Assembly (NCBI GenBank): GCA_023247475.1
Contig: JAHFGK010000004.1
Coordinates: forward strand, 1-32,037
DNA length: 32,037 nt
Reading direction: 5' to 3'
DNA from: Candidatus Omnitrophota bacterium
GTDB lineage: Bacteria > Omnitrophota > Gorgyraeia > Zapsychrales > JAHFGK01
Below are positions 15,540 through 23,319 of this stretch, in pieces; the first letter of the stretch is position 1; each line of letters begins with the position of its first letter. Below the pieces are notes generated by a model. It saw only the letters and a program-made list of their open reading frames with translations. It was not told the origin of the DNA and did no database searches. Both the position numbers and the translations under genes were made by a program.

Positions 15540-17756
15540 ATGAAAATTAAAAATGCTCTTACCGAATATCATTTCCCTGAGGAAGTGATTGATATTTTGT
15601 CTCAATTTGGAATGACGGACTTCTATCCCCCCCAAACGAGTGCCATTAAAATTGGCTGCTTAAAGGGGGAAAATCTTTTAATGTCGGTCCCTACCGCCGC
15701 TGGAAAAACGCTCATCGCGGAATTGTGTATGCTCAAATCCATTGTGCACAACAATGGCCGGTGTTTATATATCGTTCCTTTGAAGGCCCTCGCGAGTGAA
15801 AAATACGAAGACTTTAAAAAAAAATATGCTCGGCTAAAAATCAAAGTGGGTTTAGCCACGGGGGACTTTGATGCCCCCAACAAATTTCTTAACCGTTTTC
15901 AAATATTAATCGCAACAGCCGAAAAAGTCGACTCCCTTCTTCGCACCCGGGCGCAATGGTTGATTCAATCTCTTTCTGTTGTTGTCTTAGATGAAATCCA
16001 TTTCATTAATGATGGAACTCGTGGACCTACTCTTGAAATTCTCACTGCCCGTATCAAACAGTTCAATCCGAAGGCACAAATCCTAGCCCTTAGTGCCACC
16101 GTCAAGAATGCTAAAGAAATGGCGGATTGGCTAAAAGCCAAATTGGTTTTAAGTGACTGGCGTCCAATTCCCTTAAGGGAAGGCGTTTATTTTAATGAGG
16201 TTATTAAATTTAACCAAGGGCCGGCTCGTTTAGTCAAGGAAGAACCCGACGATGATTTAAGCAAATTAACCTTGGATACCTTACGCGGGAAGGGACAAGT
16301 ACTCATCTTTGTCAATTCGCGTCGTTCGGCTCAAGCAACCAGTCGACAAATTTGTAAAAGTGTCACTTTAACTCTTAGTGAGGATGAGAAAAAAGAATTA
16401 GCCATGTTATCTAAAACCATTTCTGGGGCACATTCCAGTTCCACCAAAATGTGCCGCAAGTTAGCGGAAGTTATTCGGTTGGGTTGTGCCTTCCATCATG
16501 CCGGGTTAAAACCGAAACAACGTAAACTCATTGAAGATCATTTTAAAAAGAATTTAATTAAGGTCATCTGTTCTACTCCAACCCTTGCCGCGGGAGTAAA
16601 TTTACCAGCCCGACGGGCAATCATCCGCGACTGCAAACGATTTGAAGAAGGTTTAGGCGCCTCTTACATCCCGACCTCAGAATACAAACAATGCGCGGGC
16701 CGAGCTGGACGACCACAATATGATCAATACGGCGAAGCTGTCTTGATGGCAAAATCTCTTTCCGAATTAAGCGCGCTTTTTGATCGTTACATCAACGCCG
16801 ATCCCGAGCCCGTAATCTCTAAACTAGGAAACGAATCAGCCTTACGCATGCACGTCCTGGCCTCCATTGCCGGGGGATATGTCCATGACGTTAACAGTAT
16901 GTTCGAATTTATTGCGCACACCTTTTTAGCTCACCAGAAAAGAATTAACAATTTAATTGAATTAATTAGCCATATCTTTGGGTTCCTGCAAAGCGAAGGG
17001 TTTATTGAAAAAAGTGGTTTTAGCTACTACGCAACTGCCTTCGGTCAAAGCACCAGCCGGTTGTACATCGATCCGATGTCAAGTATTACTCTGAGGGATG
17101 GATTAAAAAAAATTACTGCTGGCAAATCGTTCTCGAGCATTGGATTGCTTCATCTTATCTGCTGTTGTCCCGACCATCCGCTTTTAAACGTCAATCAAAA
17201 AGACTTTGAAGATCTGGAAATGTTTACCGCCAATTATCGCGATGAACTTATTTTATCCCAAAAAGATCTTCCGATCTTAGAAGATTTCTTCGCTCAGGCC
17301 TCGATCATGAAAACCACGTGGATGTTATCTCAGTGGACCGAAGAAGAAAAGGAAGAGGTCATTTGTGATCAATTTGGAATAGGCCCGGGAGATATCTACC
17401 GACATACCGAGGCCACCCAATGGTTACTGCATGCGGCCTCTGTTTTTGCAGAACTTTTTCAGATGAAAAAATTAACCTTTGTCTTAGAAAATTTAAGACA
17501 ACGTGTTGAGTATGGAATCAAAGAAGAGCTATTGGAGCTGACGCAACTCAAAGGTATTGGTCGAATTCGTGCCCGCAACCTTTTTAGCAGCAACTTTAAA
17601 AAAATTTCCGATCTCAAATATTCTTCGGTCGATAAACTCAGTCAGGTTAACCAAATTGGTAAAACCCTGGCGAAAGATATTTTGTCACAAATCAATAACC
17701 ACTCATCGAAAAAATTAACAATATCTTTAGAAGATGACCTACTGGAATCGCTTTAA
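15540..17756 (+). CDS. Hel308/Ski2-like DNA helicase
   Basis: This is an SF2 3'-5' helicase resembling archaeal Hel308 (Hjm), which unwinds lagging strands at stalled forks. Walker A PTAAGKT is at 51-57, the DExH box DEIH at 151-154 and SAT at 185-187. Motif V is STPTLAAGVNLPARRAII at about 345-362, and motif VI QCAGRAGRP at 384-392. A winged-helix and ratchet region follows. The C-terminal helix-hairpin-helix has KGIGRIRAR (about 671-679), matching the RAR brake motif of Hel308 domain V. Length (738) fits Hel308 rather than the larger Brr2, Lhr or Ski2 proteins. ATG 15540 is fixed by an in-frame TGA five codons upstream; its ribosome site is weak. It is the only complete plus-strand gene and is convergent with recO (7-bp gap). 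An archaeal origin by transfer is plausible but not shown here. Confidence 0.9.
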   Translation: MKIKNALTEYHFPEEVIDILSQFGMTDFYPPQTSAIKIGCLKGENLLMSVPTAAGKTLIAELCMLKSIVHNNGRCLYIVPLKALASEKYEDFKKKYARLKIKVGLATGDFDAPNKFLNRFQILIATAEKVDSLLRTRAQWLIQSLSVVVLDEIHFINDGTRGPTLEILTARIKQFNPKAQILALSATVKNAKEMADWLKAKLVLSDWRPIPLREGVYFNEVIKFNQGPARLVKEEPDDDLSKLTLDTLRGKGQVLIFVNSRRSAQATSRQICKSVTLTLSEDEKKELAMLSKTISGAHSSSTKMCRKLAEVIRLGCAFHHAGLKPKQRKLIEDHFKKNLIKVICSTPTLAAGVNLPARRAIIRDCKRFEEGLGASYIPTSEYKQCAGRAGRPQYDQYGEAVLMAKSLSELSALFDRYINADPEPVISKLGNESALRMHVLASIAGGYVHDVNSMFEFIAHTFLAHQKRINNLIELISHIFGFLQSEGFIEKSGFSYYATAFGQSTSRLYIDPMSSITLRDGLKKITAGKSFSSIGLLHLICCCPDHPLLNVNQKDFEDLEMFTANYRDELILSQKDLPILEDFFAQASIMKTTWMLSQWTEEEKEEVICDQFGIGPGDIYRHTEATQWLLHAASVFAELFQMKKLTFVLENLRQRVEYGIKEELLELTQLKGIGRIRARNLFSSNFKKISDLKYSSVDKLSQVNQIGKTLAKDILSQINNHSSKKLTISLEDDLLESL

Positions 17757-17763
17757 TCCACTT

Positions 17764-18495
17764 TCAAAGGTATTTTTCGCTTTTGATCCGTCGGCCCAAA
17801 TGATAAACCAAAAAATTATTTAAAATATATTTTAATTCTTTTTGAACCTGCTCGGTGAGGCTCAATCGCAAACTTGTTGGCCAATCATTCTTTTCAATAT
17901 GGAGGATCGACGCCACCGCACCTGGAGAAATAAAACTGACCGCTGTATCACTTAGTTCACAGTTTAAACAAACGAGTCCCCCATCGTCCAAACTAAATCT
18001 CGCCTTTCCAAAAATTTTTGACTGACATTTAAGACAAGTATCCAAATGCGGACGAAATCCTGAATAAAATAAAGTCTTGATCTGAAAAATATGAACGAGC
18101 TTATTCATATCAGATGCTGTTTCCAAACTATTGAAAAAATCCGTCATTAACTGATAAACTTTTAGATTCTTTTCCTCGGGTGGCATAAGGATATACACCA
18201 ATTCCAAAATATAATTGGCGGCCATCGTTTTTTTAAGATCCTGTCGAATGGGAAGAAAAAATTGCCGCAGGTCGCATTGACTAATCAGATGCAAGTCCGA
18301 ATTGCGGTACTGATAATAAACAATATCATTCACTGTAAATTTATCAACACTACTTCCGAATTTTTTGTGATCTTTACGAATTCCCTTTAAAACGCCACTC
18401 ACCCTGCCATAATCTTTTGTAAAAAAGACAGCAATGCGACTGGTTTCGCGAAAATCAAAGGACTTAAGAACGATTCCTTCCGTCTTTAAAATCAT
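17764..18495 (-). CDS. recO: DNA repair protein RecO
   Basis: RecO anneals single strands and, with RecR/RecF, loads RecA on SSB-coated gaps. The N-terminal OB fold (residues 1-80; EGIVLKSFDFRETSRIAVFFT and YGRVSGVLKGIRK) is followed by a helical domain and a zinc finger with CLKC (154-157) and CLNC (176-179). Length (243 aa) is usual. It lies last in the hisS-to-recO run, 34 bp after ybeY. It is convergent with the Hel308-like helicase; both concern repair of stalled or gapped DNA, though opposite strands exclude cotranscription. Confidence 0.95.
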   Translation of the reverse strand: MILKTEGIVLKSFDFRETSRIAVFFTKDYGRVSGVLKGIRKDHKKFGSSVDKFTVNDIVYYQYRNSDLHLISQCDLRQFFLPIRQDLKKTMAANYILELVYILMPPEEKNLKVYQLMTDFFNSLETASDMNKLVHIFQIKTLFYSGFRPHLDTCLKCQSKIFGKARFSLDDGGLVCLNCELSDTAVSFISPGAVASILHIEKNDWPTSLRLSLTEQVQKELKYILNNFLVYHLGRRIKSEKYL

Positions 18496-18529
18496 ATTTC
18501 GCTTCTATTCATCCGGTAGGATAAAATCG

Positions 18530-18994
18530 TCAAATGTTATCTTTTAAATGTTTCATAATCAACTGCTCTTTTTTTCTCATACGCTTGATATCCTTGAGAG
18601 AATGGTCATCATATCCTAATAAATGTAATATCCCATGAATGATATATAAAATAATCTCATCCTCTGGTAAAGTATGATAAATTTCCGAATTTCTAAAGGC
18701 TGTTGTCGTGGAAATGATAACATCACCTTTTACTTTCCTCACCTTTTTCGACTGCCCAACTTTTTTAAGAAAGGGTGCGTTGCTATCGCTCAAATCAAAA
18801 GCGAGGACATCCGTCATATATGCCCGATGAAGAAATTGTTTATTTAAGGCCTTGATCTTACGATCGGTGACGAAGGCAATGCACAAGTCGGTATCTACGA
18901 CATCTTCATGTTTCAATATTCTCTTTACGATCTTGATGATTGAGGTGGGAGAAAGCGGTATTTTCTTTTGTTGGTTTTGAATTGAGATCTTCAT
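18530..18994 (-). CDS. ybeY: Endoribonuclease YbeY
   Basis: YbeY is a single-strand-specific metallo-endoribonuclease for 16S rRNA 3' maturation and ribosome quality control. The N-terminal KISIQNQQKKIPLS, the TDVLAFDLSD strand (about 61-70), GDVIIST (90-96) and the zinc motif HGILHLLGYDDH (120-131) are visible. The usual pattern is H-x3-H-x5-H; here the third histidine comes one residue later because of a doubled Asp. ATG 18994 gives the family N-terminus; a longer frame from 19042 adds 16 unlike residues. Even so the gene overlaps the 3' end of the upstream HD gene by 89 nt in a different frame. The phoH-HD-ybeY order is a classic cluster. Confidence 0.93.
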   Translation of the reverse strand: MKISIQNQQKKIPLSPTSIIKIVKRILKHEDVVDTDLCIAFVTDRKIKALNKQFLHRAYMTDVLAFDLSDSNAPFLKKVGQSKKVRKVKGDVIISTTTAFRNSEIYHTLPEDEIILYIIHGILHLLGYDDHSLKDIKRMRKKEQLIMKHLKDNI

Positions 18995-20342
18995 GGTTAT
19001 TCTTTTTCTCGGGGTATTTAACCCGTGTATGATACATCGCACTCAAAACACGGACAAAGGTAAGAGCGATTCTTTCAATTTCTTTTAAAGTCAGATTGCA
19101 TTCGTCTAATTGTCCATCAATAAATTTATTGTTAATGACCTTTCTAACCGTTTCCTCAATATTCTGTGGATTGGTCTCCTCTAAAGCACGGGTAGCGCCT
19201 TCCGACGAATCCGCTAAAAGAAGAATGGCGGCCTCGCGTGTTTGCGGTTTCGGTCCGGGATAACGGAAGTGTTCTTCTCGAACAGAACTCGGGTCACTCG
19301 CTTCTTCCAAAGCCCGCTGATAAAAAAAATGCATAAGACTTGTTCCGTGATGCTGCGGGATAAAATCAATGATTTTCGGATTAAGTTTATATTTCTGGGC
19401 TAATTCAATGCCCTCCTTGACATGATTCATAATCACCAAACGGCTCATTGAGGGTTCAATATGATCGTGTTTATTGCCGCCGTGCATTTGATTTTCGGTA
19501 AAATATTCGGGCTTAACAATCTTCCCCACATCGTGATAATACCCACCCACCCTGGCTAAAAGGCCATTGGCACCGATTGCATCCGCTGCTGACTCCGCCA
19601 AATTACTCACAATGAGGCTGTGATGATATGTGCCGGGGGCCTCCATGATCAATCGTTTTAAAAGCGGTTGATTAAAATCCGTTAACTCTAATAGACTAAA
19701 ATTGGTTAATACACCAAAAATATATTCGAAGATCTTTAAAGTTGCGATAACCACAAAGGAAGAAAGAATGCCGTTGATCATAAGGGGACGCAGATAGTTT
19801 AAGAAAAAATTCTTGGTTAATAAAAAATCCCATTGGGGATATTGGAGGACAATACACATCACCTGAATAATACTAACATAAAGACCTGCGCCAATCAGTT
19901 GCCCTCGGGTTCGGGCCTCCCGAACTATATAAGCGGCAGTTAAGTTACCTAAAAAAAAAGTAATCATGAGTTGTAAATTACCGTTGACCGCTAAACAAAC
20001 GACGGCACTGCTCATCAACGCCATTAAGAATGACAATTGCAGATCATTAAACAAAAGCATGGTTAGCATTGCAACACTCGCTATGGGAATATAATAAATG
20101 GGGGTTGTGGTATAGGTCGTCACTGCGTGAGCGGTAAAAAGAATTACGGTCAACAACAATGACAAATGCAAAAAAAGTTTAAGGTTGGCTTTTGTGGAAT
20201 AAAAAAGGTGAATACCTGAAAATAGAATCAGTAAAGAAATCAGGGCGGGGAAATGAATAATCTGACAATAGACCGTTAAAAATAAAATAACAAAAATCGC
20301 AATCGTGGCATGACCTGTATCTATGTTCGTTCTCTGGGGCAT
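18906..20342 (-). CDS. 7TM-HD family cyclic-di-AMP phosphodiesterase (PgpH-like)
   Basis: This membrane-bound HD-domain protein resembles PgpH, which degrades c-di-AMP. Six or seven hydrophobic segments fill residues 12-215, and the cytoplasmic HD domain runs from about 225 to 445. Its motifs are TYHHSL (His240, His241), GGYYHDVGK (His270-Asp271), KPEYFTENQ, HIEPSMS, PQHHGT and LADSSEG. At 478 aa it lacks the large extracytoplasmic N-terminal domain (7TMR-HDED) of full PgpH. The last 30 residues are a hydrophilic tail (HEDLNSKPTKENTAFSH) whose coding sequence overlaps ybeY. No clear ribosome site precedes ATG 20342. It is coupled with phoH (29 bp upstream). Confidence 0.9.
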   Translation of the reverse strand: MPQRTNIDTGHATIAIFVILFLTVYCQIIHFPALISLLILFSGIHLFYSTKANLKLFLHLSLLLTVILFTAHAVTTYTTTPIYYIPIASVAMLTMLLFNDLQLSFLMALMSSAVVCLAVNGNLQLMITFFLGNLTAAYIVREARTRGQLIGAGLYVSIIQVMCIVLQYPQWDFLLTKNFFLNYLRPLMINGILSSFVVIATLKIFEYIFGVLTNFSLLELTDFNQPLLKRLIMEAPGTYHHSLIVSNLAESAADAIGANGLLARVGGYYHDVGKIVKPEYFTENQMHGGNKHDHIEPSMSRLVIMNHVKEGIELAQKYKLNPKIIDFIPQHHGTSLMHFFYQRALEEASDPSSVREEHFRYPGPKPQTREAAILLLADSSEGATRALEETNPQNIEETVRKVINNKFIDGQLDECNLTLKEIERIALTFVRVLSAMYHTRVKYPEKKNNHEDLNSKPTKENTAFSHLNHQDRKENIET

Positions 20343-20371
20343 GTTATTAATTCATGAAGGGTTGAAGAGAA

Positions 20372-21328
20372 TCAACTTTGCTTACCACCAGATTTTTCAT
20401 AGGCCTCAATAATCCTTTGCACCAATTCGTGACGCACAACATCTTCTCCCGTCAAGTAAACAAACTTAATCCCTTCAATATCTTTAAGAATCCTCTGGGC
20501 CTCTAATAATCCTGTAGGGGAATTTTTGGGAAGATCGCTTTGTGTTAAATCGCCGGTAATAACCGTTTTGGAATCAAATCCGAGGCGCGTGAGAAACATT
20601 TTCATCTGAAACGGTGTGCAGTTTTGTGCTTCATCAAGAATGACAAAAGCATCATTTAAGGTCCGCCCGCGCATAAAGGCCAACGGCGCCACCTCAATAA
20701 TGCCCTGTTCGGAAAGCTGTTCAACCTTTTCGGGCTCCATCATATCGTAAAGGGCATCATACAATGGCCGCAAATAAGGAAGAACTTTCTCCACCATATC
20801 GCCGGGGAGAAATCCCAAACTTTCGCCTGCTTCAATCGCCGGTCTTGTTAAAATAATGCGTCGTACCAAACCTTTTTTAAGAGCATTGACAGCCATGGCC
20901 ATCGCTAAATAAGTCTTCCCTGTTCCCGCCGGGCCAATACAAAAGACAATGTCATAATGTTTGATGGCATCCACATAATCAATCTGGCCTCTGGTTTTGG
21001 GGGTAACTAGTGCGCCCTTAACCGAGACATCAATCTTTTCTTTGGCTAAACGTTTAAAATCGATTCCCTTTTCAGACCCGGCTAATTTAAGGGCGTAAAT
21101 AATATCGCGTCGTTTTACTTCCCATCCATTATCCGAAATGCCATTGAGATAATCGATTAAATCCGCAACTCTCTCAGTTTGCTCTCTTGTTCCGGTTACT
21201 CGAATACCATTTTGGCTGCGGATAATCTTCACCCCCAGTTCTTGTTCTATTAACCGTAAATTTTGATCATATTTTCCAAAAAGAACTTGGAGGTCTTTGT
21301 TATTATCAAATAAAATGTCTTTTTCCAT
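20372..21328 (-). CDS. ybeZ: PhoH-like ATPase (YbeZ)
   Basis: This is a PhoH-family P-loop ATPase of the YbeZ type, linked to RNA metabolism and to YbeY. An N-terminal KH-like segment is at about 24-65 (GVKIIRSQNGIRVTGTREQ). Walker A GPAGTGKT is at 132-139, ILTRPAIEAGESLGFLPGD follows, and Walker B is the VILDEAQNCTPFQMKMFLTR region. GDLTQSDLP and ARH-type residues (VVRHELVQRII) complete the fold. At 318 aa the length is standard. It lies 45 bp after the LysM lipoprotein gene and before the HD and ybeY genes, the common bacterial order; a purine-rich AAGGAGAGG lies upstream of ATG 21328. Confidence 0.95.
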   Translation of the reverse strand: MEKDILFDNNKDLQVLFGKYDQNLRLIEQELGVKIIRSQNGIRVTGTREQTERVADLIDYLNGISDNGWEVKRRDIIYALKLAGSEKGIDFKRLAKEKIDVSVKGALVTPKTRGQIDYVDAIKHYDIVFCIGPAGTGKTYLAMAMAVNALKKGLVRRIILTRPAIEAGESLGFLPGDMVEKVLPYLRPLYDALYDMMEPEKVEQLSEQGIIEVAPLAFMRGRTLNDAFVILDEAQNCTPFQMKMFLTRLGFDSKTVITGDLTQSDLPKNSPTGLLEAQRILKDIEGIKFVYLTGEDVVRHELVQRIIEAYEKSGGKQS

Positions 21329-21373
21329 TATCGCAATTTCACCTCTCCTTGTTCACCCTTTAAAAGGATCGCA

Positions 21374-21922
21374 TTAATGTGGAATTTTGAGAATTACCCC
21401 TGCTTTAATCCGATTAGGATCGGGAATTTTATCTTTATTGACATCATAAATCTTATGCCATTTACTGTAAGAATTATAAAACTTCTTTGAAATTTTCTGC
21501 AAGGTATCATTTTTTTCGACGGTATACTCTTCAAACGACGTTTCCGTTGATTTTTCTGGCTGAACTTCCTCTAAGTTAATAGGCGGAATGGCTGGTCTGA
21601 ATACCGTTGGTTCCGGTGCTGGTGGAGGCGTATAACTAGAAGAAGGAGCTGCCGGAGGCATGGCTGGAATACTTAAATCCTCCGGAGGATTTTTAGTAAA
21701 TTCCATAACATATACGCGACGTGTTTTTTTCGTCTGGGTATTTTCTGCTGCTTTAGGTCCTCCGACCAAATAACCGGCATTCCCCATGATCTCTTGATCC
21801 ACTCTTAGCCTATCCTCAGAGTACGTTCGTACTGTGACCCCTCCTCCCCCGCTCGTTGTGCCACAGCCAGTGACAAATGTGATGAAAAAGATTAAACTCA
21901 CAGCTTTTAACAATTTAGGCAT
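21374..21922 (-). CDS. LysM-domain lipoprotein
   Basis: A signal peptide with lipobox FVTGC (Cys20) is followed by a short Gly/Ser linker, a middle region rich in proline (PPAAPSS; PPPAPEP), and a C-terminal LysM domain. The LysM domain (about 132-181: EYTVEKNDTLQKISKKFYN ... VILKIPH) would bind peptidoglycan. The product is thus predicted to be anchored in a membrane and to reach the wall. The ATG overlaps the last 8 bases of aspS and has GGAGG at 5 nt, a clear case of coupling. No enzymatic domain is visible in its 182 residues; a structural or scaffolding role is likely. Confidence 0.88.
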   Translation of the reverse strand: MPKLLKAVSLIFFITFVTGCGTTSGGGGVTVRTYSEDRLRVDQEIMGNAGYLVGGPKAAENTQTKKTRRVYVMEFTKNPPEDLSIPAMPPAAPSSSYTPPPAPEPTVFRPAIPPINLEEVQPEKSTETSFEEYTVEKNDTLQKISKKFYNSYSKWHKIYDVNKDKIPDPNRIKAGVILKIPH

Positions 21923-23315
21923 CTTTGCCTCCTTTTTTAATAATCATTAAACCTAAATCTGTTATTTGTTGTTTATCCACTTGCGAAGGAGCATCTGTCA
22001 TTAAACAATTTCCTCTTTGAGTTTTAGGAAACGCAATAATATCGCGAATCGAATCTAATCCCGACAAAATGGCTCCCAAACGATCTATCCCATAAGCCAC
22101 ACCCGCATGAGGTGGAGCCCCATATTCGAAAGCTCTCAACAAAAATCCAAATCTTTTATCGGCCTGTTGTTTATTCAAGCCGATGGCCTCAAAAATTTTT
22201 TGTTGCATTTCCTTTTTATGGATACGCACTGAGCCACTGCCGATTTCATGGCCATTGAGAACCAAGTCATAGGAGCGGGCATAAATCTTTTCATATCCTC
22301 CCTTTTCCAGATAATGCAGATCCTCTTCCCTTATAGAAGTAAAGGGATGATGCTCACTTTCCCACCGTTTTTCCTCTTCATTATACTTAAACATTGGGAA
22401 ATCAACAACCCAAACAAATGCAAAATCATCTTTGTCTTTACGCAGGTCGGGTTTATCACTTTTATATTTTTTCATTGCCTCTTTATGCGTTATCCGAGGA
22501 AAAGGGATCGCAATATCAATTCCCTGGATTTGCTTAAAAATCTCTTTAAATAAGCGTTCCGTCAATGCAAAAATATCTTCCTCTGTGACAAAGGACATTT
22601 CCATATCTAGTTGGGTAAACTCTGGTTGACGATCCGCCCGGAGGTCTTCATCCCGAAAACATTTGACGATCTGAAAATATCGGTCGAGACCAGAAACCAT
22701 CAAGATTTGTTTAAACAACTGCGGCGATTGCGGCAACGCAAAAAATAATCCTGGATTCAATCGAGAAGGAACCAAAAAATCCCGTGCCCCTTCCGGGGTT
22801 GATTTTGTCAAGACAGGGGTTTCCACCTCGATAAATTGTTCTTGATACAAAAAATTTCTGATGACCACACACAGTTTGTGGCGTAACAATAGTGCCTTTT
22901 GCACCTTTTCGCGGCGAAGATCCAAATAGCGATAGGTTAATTTTACCTCTTCCGAGACCTCAACGCTATCATCAATTTCAAAAACAGGGACTAAACTCGA
23001 ATTCAGTATTTCTAAATCCTCCGCCACTAATTCAATCTCACCCGTAGCAATCTGAGGGTTAACATTTTTAGGTGGACGAACCGAGACTTTTCCGGTGATC
23101 TTAACGACAAATTCCGGACCTAATGCTTGAGCCAATTGATGAGCTTGCGGACATATCGATGGGACGAAGACCGCTTGTGTGAGACCGTAACGATCACGAA
23201 TATCAATAAACGTTAATTTTCCATGATCTCGTCTTCTATGAACCCAGCCACACAGGGTCACGCATTTATCTTTATACTCTTTTCTTAATTCACCGCACGT
23301 ATGGGATCTGAGCAT
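21915..23315 (-). CDS. aspS: Aspartyl-tRNA synthetase, bacterial type without the GAD domain
   Basis: This is a class II synthetase charging tRNA-Asp. The anticodon OB domain is at residues 15-105 (LCGWVHRRRDHGKLTFIDIRDR). Motif 1/2 features are VETPVLTKSTPEGARDFLVP and FRDEDLRADRQPEFTQLDME; motif 3 is AYGIDRLGAIL. At 466 aa it is about 120 short of bacterial AspRS. The bacterial landmarks KYKSDKPDLR (284-293) and FVWVVDFPMF (300-309) are separated by only about six residues, where the GAD insertion of about 115 residues normally sits. Catalytic residues are complete, so it is a compact enzyme rather than a broken one. His31 (RRDHG) is a mark of non-discriminating AspRS, which also makes Asp-tRNA-Asn. 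It starts 4 bp after hisS. Confidence 0.95.
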   Translation of the reverse strand: MLRSHTCGELRKEYKDKCVTLCGWVHRRRDHGKLTFIDIRDRYGLTQAVFVPSICPQAHQLAQALGPEFVVKITGKVSVRPPKNVNPQIATGEIELVAEDLEILNSSLVPVFEIDDSVEVSEEVKLTYRYLDLRREKVQKALLLRHKLCVVIRNFLYQEQFIEVETPVLTKSTPEGARDFLVPSRLNPGLFFALPQSPQLFKQILMVSGLDRYFQIVKCFRDEDLRADRQPEFTQLDMEMSFVTEEDIFALTERLFKEIFKQIQGIDIAIPFPRITHKEAMKKYKSDKPDLRKDKDDFAFVWVVDFPMFKYNEEEKRWESEHHPFTSIREEDLHYLEKGGYEKIYARSYDLVLNGHEIGSGSVRIHKKEMQQKIFEAIGLNKQQADKRFGFLLRAFEYGAPPHAGVAYGIDRLGAILSGLDSIRDIIAFPKTQRGNCLMTDAPSQVDKQQITDLGLMIIKKGGKDA

Positions 23316-23319
23316 AGTT

